This document shows positions 54,092-63,331 of a stretch of 64,000 bases of DNA, piece after piece; the stretch's first letter is position 1; each line of letters starts with the position of its first letter. Source of the stretch: Lachnospiraceae bacterium UBA7054 (lineage in GTDB: Bacteria; Bacillota; Clostridia; Lachnospirales; Lachnospiraceae). The translations under genes were made by a program, and so were the position numbers. The notes under the pieces were generated by a model. It was given only the letters and a program-made list of their open reading frames with translations. It ran no database searches and was not told where the DNA came from. The DNA lies in contig DLAF01000050.1 in the NCBI GenBank assembly GCA_002492725.1, positions 66,672-130,671 of the forward strand, read 5' to 3'.

Positions 54092-54400
54092 TTATCCAAT
54101 CAACATCTTTAACAAGGCAAGCAGCCCCGCCGAGACAGTGCCACTTAAAATGTTAGTAAAAAAATTATCTTTGTTCCTTTGGATAAATCCGCGCAAGCCC
54201 TCCTGATCCCTTTTCTTTACTATTGTCTCTAATTCCTGAGTCAATTTCAAGTCGCCGTCAGCTTCTGTTTCACTGCTTTTTTTTACATCAATACAGCGTT
54301 CCAGTTCTTCCCAGTCATGTGCATTCAACTGAAAAGATGTTTCGCTGTTTTCATTAAGAACTTGTTTACGAATTGTGCAATTTTTCATATTTATTTGCAT
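54092..54400 (-). CDS. Small protein of unknown function, C-terminal membrane segment
   Basis: A 102-residue protein, not recognised. The first 75 residues are polar and charged, with a Glu/Lys-rich helix (about 30-65). The end, TNILSGTVSAGLLALLKMLI, is a plausible single transmembrane or amphipathic helix. AGAGGA precedes the ATG. Four bases separate it from the preceding membrane-protein gene, so the two are almost certainly co-expressed. AT-rich composition matches the neighbouring RADAR locus more than the glycan genes. Confidence 0.65.
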   Translation of the reverse strand: MQINMKNCTIRKQVLNENSETSFQLNAHDWEELERCIDVKKSSETEADGDLKLTQELETIVKKRDQEGLRGFIQRNKDNFFTNILSGTVSAGLLALLKMLIG

Positions 54401-54404
54401 GAAT

Positions 54405-54926
54405 TTATCCTCTAAATATATTATCTTTATATTCGTTCATATTACAAGTTTCTATGGAACAACTATCCATATTCACTACATTGACTACATTAGCCTCACG
54501 CCGGCTGTCCGAGTTAATACAATTTGCAATGACATCCATAATCCGAATGGAAAAGTCATGGTTTGTACTATGTAAAAATATCTTTTCCCCCGAATTAAGA
54601 CTTAGAACAATATACTCACCACGATCCTCATTCTCCTTATATGTCTTATATAGGAGCCACCCTGCCAAAGCTCCAATTGCTAATCCAATCAGAACTCCCC
54701 AGACACTCTTAGTAAAAAGCAGGCAAACACCAACAAACAGCATAATAAACTGATATGGCTGGTATGGTTGCCTTAGCGCATCGCTTACACTAACTCGTGA
54801 AATATTGTACAAAGGAATCATCGTTTCATTATAGATAAAGATATTCTGAGATATCTTCAGTTCCTTCGTGATTATTTTTTCCTGTTGATTGTTTCCAATA
54901 TTGACTTTCTGCTCTTTTGTATTCAT
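54405..54926 (-). CDS. Two-helix membrane protein, possibly DUF6232-like
   Basis: A 173-residue protein. An N-terminal soluble strand-rich part (about 1-55, YNISRVSVSDAL) is followed by two close transmembrane helices (about 59-92: FIMLFVGVCLLF and GVLIGLAIGALAGWLLY) and a C-terminal soluble domain. This plan resembles DUF6232-type proteins, from memory and unverified. Good ribosome site AAGGGG. It is downstream of the RADAR membrane gene by a 159-base gap with a possible promoter, so it may be a separate two-gene unit or an accessory of the defence locus. Confidence 0.6.
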   Translation of the reverse strand: MNTKEQKVNIGNNQQEKIITKELKISQNIFIYNETMIPLYNISRVSVSDALRQPYQPYQFIMLFVGVCLLFTKSVWGVLIGLAIGALAGWLLYKTYKENEDRGEYIVLSLNSGEKIFLHSTNHDFSIRIMDVIANCINSDSRREANVVNVVNMDSCSIETCNMNEYKDNIFRG

Positions 54927-54956
54927 GCCTAATTCCCCTTTGTGTAAAAATATTCT

Positions 54957-54983
54957 ATTATAAATATTTGCTACGTTTCGTAG
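54957..54983 (-). promoter_or_regulatory. Possible -10 box with adjacent palindrome
   Basis: TATAAT on the minus strand (54962-54957) lies about 31 bases before the start at 54926. The palindrome CTACG-TTT-CGTAG (54971-54983) overlaps the place of the spacer, as an operator would. No -35 consensus is seen. Confidence 0.35.
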
Positions 54984-55085
54984 TCGTTATTATATTATCA
55001 TATCCAAAAAAATAATTCAATAAAAATTACCATATAATGCAGCCTACCGCTTTCCTAAGCCTGCCCCACTCAGACGGTATCAGGC

Positions 55086-55715
55086 TCATTCTTCCGTCTC
55101 TGCCTCGTTCCTGTATTTATCTGCAAACCAGCACAGTGCATATCCCATTTGCCTCTCACTGAATCTAATCCATCTGACAAAGAAGCATAGACTCGCAATC
55201 AACAAGAAAACAATCTCCTTTGTCTCCCATTGCCCCCAAACCCGCCACGCGGCAAATACTGCAACAAAAACCATATTTTTATACAACAGTGCCGCCGAAG
55301 CATAGTTATGAATACGCGAATACTTCGGATCCGTCTGAATATCCGCATAGACTGCCACTCGATATTTCCTGCATTCTTCCAGAGATATATTATTGGCATT
55401 CGTATCAGAAGCTTGAATTATCCGCGCATTCTTTAATGCCTGCCCCATCCTTTCTGCTGTCAGTGAATATTTTTTGCAAATTTTAGACCACTGCTTATCA
55501 CTCAAAAATTTATTCCATAGTGATTCCACGCACTGCATGATTTCACATATTGCAACTCCAACCAAAAAACCAAATAAAAGGAGCAATATCCAGCCTTTTG
55601 CCCCCTCATCAAATAGCACGTCTAAATTCTCCTGCCCATAGACCATCAACAGCACGCCGCCCGGAAGCGCATATCCCAGCAGATCATATAACGTTAATTT
55701 CTGTAAAATTTCCAT
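55086..55715 (-). CDS. Small polytopic membrane protein, probable RADAR accessory (Csx27/SLATT-type role)
   Basis: A 209-residue protein. Two N-terminal helices (about 10-25 with LLGYALPGGVLLMVYG, and 40-58), a soluble helical middle (about 65-140) and two C-terminal helices (about 145-180) with a short tail. The ribosome site AGGGGGA lies 8 bases before ATG. It follows rdrB by 19 bases on the same strand. Published RADAR loci often carry a small membrane protein of Csx27 or SLATT type in this place. The family match here rests on topology and position, so the function (membrane effector or regulator) is inferred. Confidence 0.65.
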   Translation of the reverse strand: MEILQKLTLYDLLGYALPGGVLLMVYGQENLDVLFDEGAKGWILLLLFGFLVGVAICEIMQCVESLWNKFLSDKQWSKICKKYSLTAERMGQALKNARIIQASDTNANNISLEECRKYRVAVYADIQTDPKYSRIHNYASAALLYKNMVFVAVFAAWRVWGQWETKEIVFLLIASLCFFVRWIRFSERQMGYALCWFADKYRNEAETEE

Positions 55716-55734
55716 AATAAAATCCCCCTTAACT

Positions 55735-58686
55735 TTATAACCTTTTCCCTCTGATCGCTTCCATCATCTCCTGTATCTCGGATAAAATCTGCGGCAGTTC
55801 TTTCTCCTGCTTGATAAAGCTTGCGTCCATCCCCTGCTGTCTGATGTGGTCGATCCACTCCAATATTTCGCTTTTGCTGCTGCCAAATTCCTCCGCTGCA
55901 TAATAGATATATGCCATTTCATTCTCTACATTGGTGCCAAATACTGCGGGATTATCCGAATTGATCGTCAGCATGACATGATTTTGCTCCGTTTTCTGCA
56001 GGGTGCTCAGTTTAAAAATGGGATGATACTTAATTTGCGAAAAATCCCCTATTGTCAGATTAGAAGTCGGATTCATCTCCAGATAAACGCCCTTTTGCTC
56101 CACCTTGCGAATCATATAATCCTGCAGCATTTGATAGACCTCAATTTCTTCCCTGCTCACAGGAACCAAATCAATCTGCTCGCATTTGCGTATAATGCCC
56201 GGACAGTAATTTGTCATCAGCAGTTTTTCACTATCCCATCTGTTCCAAAATCGCTCCTCGCATTCCTCACAATTTGATACCTTATTCTGATCTGCCTTCC
56301 CTTCCTCTGCTTTTCTCCCCTGCGTCTTTTGAGCTCGCGCTTTTTCCGTCTCCGCCTTCTGATTCATCTTTCTGGCAATGAGGGCATGATCGGATTCAAA
56401 TTTCATCTGATAGGCTTCATACAGCATCTTAACCGTGATCGTCTGCGGATTCGGATAAATATCCCTCACAATATTCAGAATTCTGTCTTCCAGAATCTCC
56501 AGCCTGACGGGAAGATGAAATTCCTCGCAAGTATTGACACCCCACATCCAAAGCAGATTTTCCAAATGCTCTATCTTAGAAACCGGCACCATCTCATTTT
56601 CCGCTACCCACTGTGCTACATCAATTCCCAGAACAAGCGCATGTCCCAAACGGTCTCCTGCCCGATAGCCAAATCTCTCCAGCACCTCATCCGTATGTCG
56701 GAATCCGGACACGATATGACGAAACTCTTCCCCTACATGGTAGGTAAATCCGATATTCTGGATTCTGTGAAACTCTTCTTTTCTGTTACTGAATTTTAGA
56801 ACAGGTTTTGTCACCAAATGAGATCTCATCTGCTGATACGCCTGTGAAAAAATCCATGGTTCCATGACATTCTCTTCAGATGCGGCATCTATACCCACCA
56901 CATACTCATCCAGCCTCGGTATGGCGCTGCGTATCGCCTCCAAGGACTTCGCGATGTTCGCCGCCAGATATCTTCTGATCATCCGTGCCGGCATATTTCG
57001 CCTGTCATCATCTCTCACGTCTCTAAAGCAGCGTGAATCAAACGCATCCTCTGTTTGATCTGCCTTCAGAAAATGAAAGACCACCCCAAGCTGCGGAACA
57101 GAAGGGCATGGGCTGTTTTCACATTCCTGTATCAGCGCTTCCATCTCAGTTTTAACAGAACGTTTTATCTCCTCACGTTTCAGAAAAACCCATGTCCAGC
57201 GAACCCCTTTCAGACACTCCAGCAGATATCTCCTGTAAGCATATAAAATTTCATAAATCTGGTCGCATAGAGCGGATTGGATGATTTTCTGCGTTTTTGC
57301 GGGATCCACGCTCCTGATATCAGCCGCCTTTACATTGGGAGCCACACGGATCTCCAATTTTTTCAGGCAGCCAATCTTTGCCTGAAAGCGAAACGACTCC
57401 AACATCGCATCCGGCTTTTGCATGACAGCAAGCGCTGACATTTTCATTTCGCTGTACTTTCTGCGAAAATAACCAAGCCCCTGCAGTACATTTCTTTCCT
57501 GGCGATCAGAGAAATAGTCGTTTTTCATACGTATATACTGCAAAAAAGCGCGCGCGAAAAAAGTATCAGTCACATACCTAGCAAGATAACGATAGGCCTG
57601 ATAGAGAAATATGAACTCTGACGATACTTTGTGTTCCAAATATTTTTCATACACTCTTTCGAGCAGATAATCGCCCTTCCGAACCGGTTCCATCGTGGTC
57701 AGTTTTTGATACATACGTCTGATATTCGCAATACATTCAGCCGGAACCTTCTCTACGACATCGTCATGCGTCATCGTATGCACCAGCGCCCTAATCTGTT
57801 TATCCCTGTGCTGATGCAGCCACTCATCCAAACCCTCTTCAAATTCTCCATATTCTATGTAGTATGCCGCCAGCAGCCGAAACACCGAAATTTCCAATCT
57901 CTCGTACTCTTCCCTGCTCCACGTTGCCGCATCATGATCCTCCAGAAATTTCAAGTCCGTGTAGTGCAGCCAGACCGCCTCGTAATCCATGCCTACATTA
58001 AAGTGCATATGGTTCTCCGCAACTCCCTTTTGCAGAACCTTATTCAGCAGTTTATCCGCAAGCGCAATGTATGATTTCTGCTCATACAGAGCTTCCATAC
58101 CAAATCCCTTGTCCACAGCCGACATCACGATATACAGATCCGGAACCGTTATCCTGCATAACAGATTCCAAATCTCTACTTTGTTATAGCCGAAGTCAGT
58201 GCTGAAGATATCCCCATCCGCAGATTCTGCACGATCAGTCCAGGACTTGATCGCCGCAGTACCGTCACGGTAAGTGATCAAAGAGTCCGCCACTGAAGCT
58301 AACTTCTTCAGATAATACAGGCTGATGTTTTCTTGCGGAATACTTTTGTAATTCTTAGCCCGGCGCTTTTTATCTATGACTGTCATTTCTTGCAGGATCT
58401 CTTCCATCGGATAATAGAGTTTGCAGATCAGCAGGATGTCATCCTCTGACTTGATCCTGCCGTGGCAGCGCTCCGCCAAATAGTCCACTAATTTTCTCTG
58501 GCATTTCCTGTATTTGCGCAGCGCCTCCTCCTTGCGTGCTTCTCCCGGCATGCGCTGCGCATCCAGCCTGGCAACCTCATGATATGCCCGGTAAAATGAC
58601 AACAATACATCCTGTTTCCCAAGTCCGGGATCCGTCGCCGGAAACAGCATTACTTCTAAAATCTGATTTAAGCGATATCTATTCAT
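55735..58686 (-). CDS. rdrB: RADAR adenosine deaminase RdrB
   Basis: A 983-residue protein holding the adenosine/AMP-deaminase motifs in order but widely spaced: HMH (226-228), YHVGEE (His650, Glu653), GDRLGH (677-682), MNPTSNL (871-877) and INSDNPAVFGT (Asp911). These supply the zinc ligands and catalytic Glu. The large insertions and the ATPase gene beside it identify RdrB of RADAR, an anti-phage system reported to deaminate adenosine in RNA and, in later work, ATP. A Lys/Glu-rich linker (about 775-805) is followed by a CEECEERFW segment. The ATG lies inside the end of rdrA (eight-base overlap). Confidence 0.87.
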   Translation of the reverse strand: MNRYRLNQILEVMLFPATDPGLGKQDVLLSFYRAYHEVARLDAQRMPGEARKEEALRKYRKCQRKLVDYLAERCHGRIKSEDDILLICKLYYPMEEILQEMTVIDKKRRAKNYKSIPQENISLYYLKKLASVADSLITYRDGTAAIKSWTDRAESADGDIFSTDFGYNKVEIWNLLCRITVPDLYIVMSAVDKGFGMEALYEQKSYIALADKLLNKVLQKGVAENHMHFNVGMDYEAVWLHYTDLKFLEDHDAATWSREEYERLEISVFRLLAAYYIEYGEFEEGLDEWLHQHRDKQIRALVHTMTHDDVVEKVPAECIANIRRMYQKLTTMEPVRKGDYLLERVYEKYLEHKVSSEFIFLYQAYRYLARYVTDTFFARAFLQYIRMKNDYFSDRQERNVLQGLGYFRRKYSEMKMSALAVMQKPDAMLESFRFQAKIGCLKKLEIRVAPNVKAADIRSVDPAKTQKIIQSALCDQIYEILYAYRRYLLECLKGVRWTWVFLKREEIKRSVKTEMEALIQECENSPCPSVPQLGVVFHFLKADQTEDAFDSRCFRDVRDDDRRNMPARMIRRYLAANIAKSLEAIRSAIPRLDEYVVGIDAASEENVMEPWIFSQAYQQMRSHLVTKPVLKFSNRKEEFHRIQNIGFTYHVGEEFRHIVSGFRHTDEVLERFGYRAGDRLGHALVLGIDVAQWVAENEMVPVSKIEHLENLLWMWGVNTCEEFHLPVRLEILEDRILNIVRDIYPNPQTITVKMLYEAYQMKFESDHALIARKMNQKAETEKARAQKTQGRKAEEGKADQNKVSNCEECEERFWNRWDSEKLLMTNYCPGIIRKCEQIDLVPVSREEIEVYQMLQDYMIRKVEQKGVYLEMNPTSNLTIGDFSQIKYHPIFKLSTLQKTEQNHVMLTINSDNPAVFGTNVENEMAYIYYAAEEFGSSKSEILEWIDHIRQQGMDASFIKQEKELPQILSEIQEMMEAIRGKRL

Positions 58687-61600
58687 TTCTCACTCTCGCA
58701 ATCAACTGCTCCACGTATTTTTGCCTTTCCCGGACAAAAGCAGACTCGATTTTTTCCCCTATGCTCGTAATACTATCTTTATTTTTATTCTGTTCCCTTA
58801 TCTCAATCATTTTAAGAAAAAAGCTATAATAATATGTATTTTGGCCATCTACCTGTTCCAGAGTTCTGGAGGATAAACTGTTATGATTTTTGTAGCGATC
58901 ATCAATCGTCTGGTACAAATAAATTGCCTGTAGCAGCCCGATCCAGACCACATTTACTCCCAGCTTTACTGCTGTTTCCAACGCTTCCCTATTATTAATA
59001 TCAACTCCGATTTCCCATTCGGCGAGCATATCTCTTGCCTCATACAGCAGTTCATCTTCTTCACTGTCTATATACTGCCCGACTTCGTGCTTCTCCAGCA
59101 CCAAGCTGAGCGCCATGAGCATCCGCCTGTACAAGGGTTTATCAAGTATTACCACCCCGCTTTGCACCTGCCCGTACAGCATATTTTTTCGAATTTCCTC
59201 CGCAATCCGCCGCAATTCCTCATACTTAGAGGGATTGAGGCGAAACAGTCTCTCAAAAATCTCTATTGTTCTATCCGGATCCGACATCATTCCTTTGGCA
59301 TTCCATTTGTATTCAATCCTGTCTACCCAAGCGATCCGATCTGCCAGCATTGTTCTTATCGTATTTCTGTCGTTCGGAATACTTTTCAAATCCGTCACCA
59401 TTTTGCCCGCCAAATCATCCCAACTCAGATAAATCAGTCTTTGAATATTTTTCGGGTACTTCAGGCACTCTTTCCAATTCATGCACTGATATACTGTCTG
59501 CAAAATCTGATTCAATTCGATCCATTGCCAGCTGCTCTCTGTATTATCTCCCGCCTCTCTTTTCTCCATTTTTTCTCTTGTTCCGGATTTCAAAAGGGTA
59601 TTTTTCACCATCTCAATCAATTCGTTAAACCCTTTATTTACTATAGGTGTTTCATTCTCTCTATTATCTCGAACCGGCCCTTTATAGCCACGCATCAGTG
59701 TTTCTCTCCACTTTCTCATTCGCCAGATATCCTGCAGCCTGATATCCTCAAAACACTGATTCATATTTTCCTGTAGCGTACTGCATATTTTGCGCTGGTA
59801 TCCAACCGGATACTTCCTGTCACGAAACACCATGCAGTCCGCCATCTCGCTCTTATCAAATAAAAAAGCGTTTCCGTATACCATGGTGACCATCCCTGCC
59901 AATTCATTAAACAGGGCAGGATTGCGTCTGGCAATCGTCCTGATCTCTTCCCCCCAATCTCCCGGTTTACTATTATCCTGTCCGAGCTTTGAATTTCTTA
60001 AATCATAGAAATAAGTCAAACTGAACCGCATATCCCGGCTCTGTCCATTAGCTACAACGCTGCTCAGACGATCCAGCAACTTATCATAGTGTTCAAAAAA
60101 CTTATCAGATGACAGTTCTTCCCGAAACATGTGACGGTTATCAAACACAACACTCTGTATGTATTTTGTCATAAAGGGAATGGCATGCACCTTTCTCCTA
60201 TTCGTAATACCCTTAGGGAAGGCGTGTTCCATCAAAAGCAGAATATTTTCCACAAAACTGAACAGAGAATACAACTGCAGTATAGCCTCCACCTTTGCCG
60301 CGCGGTTTTCCTCCTCGCCGCCTGCTTTCGCTTCCATGTTATCCTCCACATATTCATTGAGATAACCGTAATTGATATACTGCTTCCATTGATTGTACTC
60401 CGGTAAAAACACTTCGTCCACAAAGGTATCCGCATTATCCACAATCTCGGCCAATCCATGGTTGGAAATCAACGCCACGCACAAAAAATATCTGCAGCAA
60501 TGATAAAGTTCCTCAATGTCTTCCGCCGCATTCTCCGGCCCGCTCTTTTCATGCTCAATAATTTCATGCAGTCTGGTAATCAGTTCGTTAAACGCGACAT
60601 AAACATTATTGATCTGTCTGGAAGTACTGCCGAAAAATTTCAGGTAAAAATTGATCAGTCTTCCATTGACAATCATAAAGTTATTCGCTTTTTCTCCAAC
60701 AGCCTCTGCGAGTCCGGAAATCCGTTCAGACATCACATCTCCCAGTGTTTTCCCATCTTCCGCATAGAAACGTTCCTTCTGTTTTGCCGTATGAAAAAGC
60801 CGCAGATAATACCGCGTAGACGGAGGCAGCACCTTCCCCAGATACATCGCAGCAGTCTGATTGACTACATCCTCAGAGTCTTTCTTCTTTGTTGCTTCCT
60901 CCCGTTCCCAAACCGGATACCGATTCCCTGTCGAATGACTCAGAAACTCCCTCCACTCTCCCGGCAGCCTTCCAATCTTTTTATCCAGCTGATTCTCAAT
61001 CACTTCCAAAAAGAGCTTTTCATCCGCCGTGATAATGACAATGATATTGGGATGCGACAGATATTTGATAATAACCGACAATATTTCGCTGATCTTTTCC
61101 GGTGCCAGATCCACATCGTCAAACAAAAAATAGATCATCGGATAAATTTTCTCATCTGACTTGTCGTTTTTCAGTTTATGCAGCTTCCTGATCCGTTCTA
61201 TCCATAAATCCCACAGGTATGCAATCTCTTTGGCAAATTTATAATAATCCCCCGCCTGCTGAACCGAGTTGTCAATTGCGCGGTAGTAAGACTTTTCATT
61301 AGAGGGGTTATAGCTTCCCGCAAAAAACATCTGGCTGATCTCCTCTAGTTTTGCCGCCAGCGGATCCTTTGCGTCTATTTCATCCATATATCTGTATCGG
61401 CTTCGATTCTGTTCACCGCCGCTTGTCCGCTCCAGTTCCCGAATATTTTTCTCGAGTTCCTCCATCTCTTCTTTTACAATTGCCAGAAGCCACCCCAGCA
61501 CCGTACAATTTTCCGGAATAGACTCCGGTATGATCAAAGGCAGCACAACATCGTAGTCTTTGTGTTTTTCAGCCTGCATTATTTTATTCCGCAGCGTAAA

Positions 61601-61858
61601 CACTACCGACGTCTTACCGGTTCCCCTTTTCCCGAGAATAGAAAAAACATTATCATACTTCAGATTGTATTGATAATATTTCTTATTTGAATTCGACTGA
61701 CTTTCTTCTATGGCAGCAGCCCTTCGAAATTGTTCAATTTTAGTGAATATATTCCGGAAATCAGGCAGAATGTTTTTTAATTGCGTATCAGATAATTCTT
61801 TCACACCGACTTTGTGCGTATAGTTATTATCCGCAGAATTGTTTTCTGCATTTGTCAT
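58679..61858 (-). CDS. rdrA: RADAR P-loop ATPase RdrA
   Basis: About 1059 residues. Walker A is LGKRGTGKTS (about 75-84) and Walker B is IYFLFDDVDLA (about 242-252) followed by IIVIITADEKLF, as in KAP-like AAA+ ATPases. A long helical C-terminal region covers the remaining 600 residues. Length, motif spacing and the downstream deaminase fit RdrA, which forms a ring complex with RdrB. The start at 61858 (MTNAENNS) is chosen for AAGGGGAA directly upstream; a frame to 61954 would begin in the promoter -35 box. The stop overlaps rdrB by eight bases. Confidence 0.85.
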   Translation of the reverse strand: MTNAENNSADNNYTHKVGVKELSDTQLKNILPDFRNIFTKIEQFRRAAAIEESQSNSNKKYYQYNLKYDNVFSILGKRGTGKTSVVFTLRNKIMQAEKHKDYDVVLPLIIPESIPENCTVLGWLLAIVKEEMEELEKNIRELERTSGGEQNRSRYRYMDEIDAKDPLAAKLEEISQMFFAGSYNPSNEKSYYRAIDNSVQQAGDYYKFAKEIAYLWDLWIERIRKLHKLKNDKSDEKIYPMIYFLFDDVDLAPEKISEILSVIIKYLSHPNIIVIITADEKLFLEVIENQLDKKIGRLPGEWREFLSHSTGNRYPVWEREEATKKKDSEDVVNQTAAMYLGKVLPPSTRYYLRLFHTAKQKERFYAEDGKTLGDVMSERISGLAEAVGEKANNFMIVNGRLINFYLKFFGSTSRQINNVYVAFNELITRLHEIIEHEKSGPENAAEDIEELYHCCRYFLCVALISNHGLAEIVDNADTFVDEVFLPEYNQWKQYINYGYLNEYVEDNMEAKAGGEEENRAAKVEAILQLYSLFSFVENILLLMEHAFPKGITNRRKVHAIPFMTKYIQSVVFDNRHMFREELSSDKFFEHYDKLLDRLSSVVANGQSRDMRFSLTYFYDLRNSKLGQDNSKPGDWGEEIRTIARRNPALFNELAGMVTMVYGNAFLFDKSEMADCMVFRDRKYPVGYQRKICSTLQENMNQCFEDIRLQDIWRMRKWRETLMRGYKGPVRDNRENETPIVNKGFNELIEMVKNTLLKSGTREKMEKREAGDNTESSWQWIELNQILQTVYQCMNWKECLKYPKNIQRLIYLSWDDLAGKMVTDLKSIPNDRNTIRTMLADRIAWVDRIEYKWNAKGMMSDPDRTIEIFERLFRLNPSKYEELRRIAEEIRKNMLYGQVQSGVVILDKPLYRRMLMALSLVLEKHEVGQYIDSEEDELLYEARDMLAEWEIGVDINNREALETAVKLGVNVVWIGLLQAIYLYQTIDDRYKNHNSLSSRTLEQVDGQNTYYYSFFLKMIEIREQNKNKDSITSIGEKIESAFVRERQKYVEQLIARVRNE

Positions 61859-61925
61859 TTCCCCTTTTCCCCCTTTTACACACTGTTTTTTAATACTTTT
61901 CTTGTTATAATAGTACTTTATTACC

Positions 61926-61954
61926 ATTTTACTTCTAAGACATCCAAAAGTCAA
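61926..61954 (-). promoter_or_regulatory. Sigma-A promoter of the RADAR operon
   Basis: Minus strand: TTGACT (61954-61949), exactly 17 bases, TAAAAT (61931-61926), about 67 bases before the rdrA start. The match is strong, suggesting constitutive expression. No operator-like palindrome overlaps it. Confidence 0.8.
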
Positions 61955-61980
61955 CGATTACATTTCGTGATCTTATGGTA

Positions 61981-62021
61981 AACAAATAAAACTCCTTTCC
62001 GCTATGTTGCCAAAAAGGAGT
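61981..62021 (-). terminator. Probable terminator of the nonulosonic-sugar genes
   Basis: Minus strand: ACTCCTTT paired with AAAGGAGT (62021-62014 with 61998-61991), 15-base loop, then TTTATTTG. It separates the neuA-like transcript from the RADAR promoter. The remainder of the 309-base gap 61859-62167 holds a weaker GCCAAC/GTTGGC inverted repeat (62105-62135) and the palindrome CGCTAGCG, but no gene. Confidence 0.6.
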
Positions 62022-62167
62022 CATAATTTTGTTTCATCGAAAAAATCACGCTAGCGATACGTTATCATAATCGTACCATGCTCGCCCGCCAGCAATAAAC
62101 AACGCCAACACCCCTAAAGCGTCATAGCGTTGGCAATCTGTTTTGCATAGAATATGAGCCTGGCAAT

Positions 62168-63331
62168 TTACTTTGTTCTGCTCTTTATTATTTGCTCCGC
62201 CACTTCCCTGATTACGCCCTCTCCCCCTTTGGCATTACAAATATACGAAGCAACAGCTTTTACTTGATCGGCAGCGTTTATAGGACATGCACCATATCCG
62301 ACTTTCTTAAGTACCGCTAAATCATTAACATCATCTCCTATATAAGCCACTTCATCCAAATCAAGCTCGTATTTTTTTGCTATTTCGTTTATTGCAGATA
62401 CTTTGTCGACGCATCCTTGTTGAATTACGTCCACTTTTAGCTTCTTCGCTCTTCTTATATTTAACTCACGATTCTCTTGCGTAATAATTCCTGTCAAAAT
62501 TCCTTGGCTCTTTAATAGTGCAAACCCCATACCATCCTTTGTATTAAATTTTTTTAGCTCATCTCCATTTTCCGAATAATACATGCCACCATCTGTTAAG
62601 CACCCATCGCAATCCGTTAAAAGCATTCTAATTTTTGAAGCATCCGGCTGTCTGCGATTGCATTCAATTCTCCTTAGAAGCTGTCCTTCTATGATCTCCC
62701 AATCGCGTGCTTCATCAACCTCAAAATATGTACTCTCATCCATTTCATAAACACGAATATTCCCAGCCAAACGATTTTCTACTGTTAAAAGTGCCTCGCG
62801 ACCTATCATATAAAAAGCACCATTCTCTATCAAATATCCATCAAATTCCTGCCTTCTGGGTCTTTGTTTATAATTATAATTTACCGATTCTGCAAACCCA
62901 CATCCATTTACCTTCCACAGAAATCTTTTCTGCCTGACAACAGACAATACACTATCTGTATTATCTAAATCAAATAATTTAAATCCTTCTTCAAGATCTA
63001 TACTTGTTAAAAGAGGCGACGTAGCCTGTATCAACACAATATTATCAAACTGGTACTCCCTAGCAAATGCAATCATAGCAGACTCCGTTGATGCAGTGTC
63101 AGAAGCAGTAGATTCATCACGGTCTATCACCCGAACTTTTTGAAACCCAAATCCTTCAACAACATTCCTGATAATCTCGCTATCCGTTGCAACATACACC
63201 TGATCTATTCTGGCACATTCATTTGCTGCTTTCGCAGTCCAATATACCAAAGGTTTTCCCGCCATCTCTTTTATATTTTTCAAAGGAATTGATTTACTTC
63301 CTCCACGAACCGGAATAAATGCAACGTTCAT
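62168..63331 (-). CDS. CMP-nonulosonate cytidylyltransferase fused to KdsC-like HAD phosphatase
   Basis: A 387-residue two-domain enzyme. Residues about 1-225 are a CMP-sialic-acid-synthetase-like domain (FIPVRGGSKSIPLKNI, ATSPLLTS). Residues about 233-387 are a KdsC-like HAD domain with nucleophile and acid/base Asp240 and Asp242 (LLTDCDGCLTDGG) and GDDVNDLAVL. The pair would dephosphorylate a 9-phosphate nonulosonate and activate the sugar as a CMP donor. The same fusion order exists in vertebrate CMAS. It overlaps the preceding neuB-like gene as TAATG. The exact sugar (NeuAc, KDN, legionaminate or other) is not determinable. Confidence 0.87.
   Translation of the reverse strand: MNVAFIPVRGGSKSIPLKNIKEMAGKPLVYWTAKAANECARIDQVYVATDSEIIRNVVEGFGFQKVRVIDRDESTASDTASTESAMIAFAREYQFDNIVLIQATSPLLTSIDLEEGFKLFDLDNTDSVLSVVRQKRFLWKVNGCGFAESVNYNYKQRPRRQEFDGYLIENGAFYMIGREALLTVENRLAGNIRVYEMDESTYFEVDEARDWEIIEGQLLRRIECNRRQPDASKIRMLLTDCDGCLTDGGMYYSENGDELKKFNTKDGMGFALLKSQGILTGIITQENRELNIRRAKKLKVDVIQQGCVDKVSAINEIAKKYELDLDEVAYIGDDVNDLAVLKKVGYGACPINAADQVKAVASYICNAKGGEGVIREVAEQIIKSRTK

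Noticed and set aside
55020..55085. Possible terminator after the RADAR membrane gene
   Set aside because: The best stem (GCAG/CTGC plus a broken extension) is weak and not followed by a T-run.
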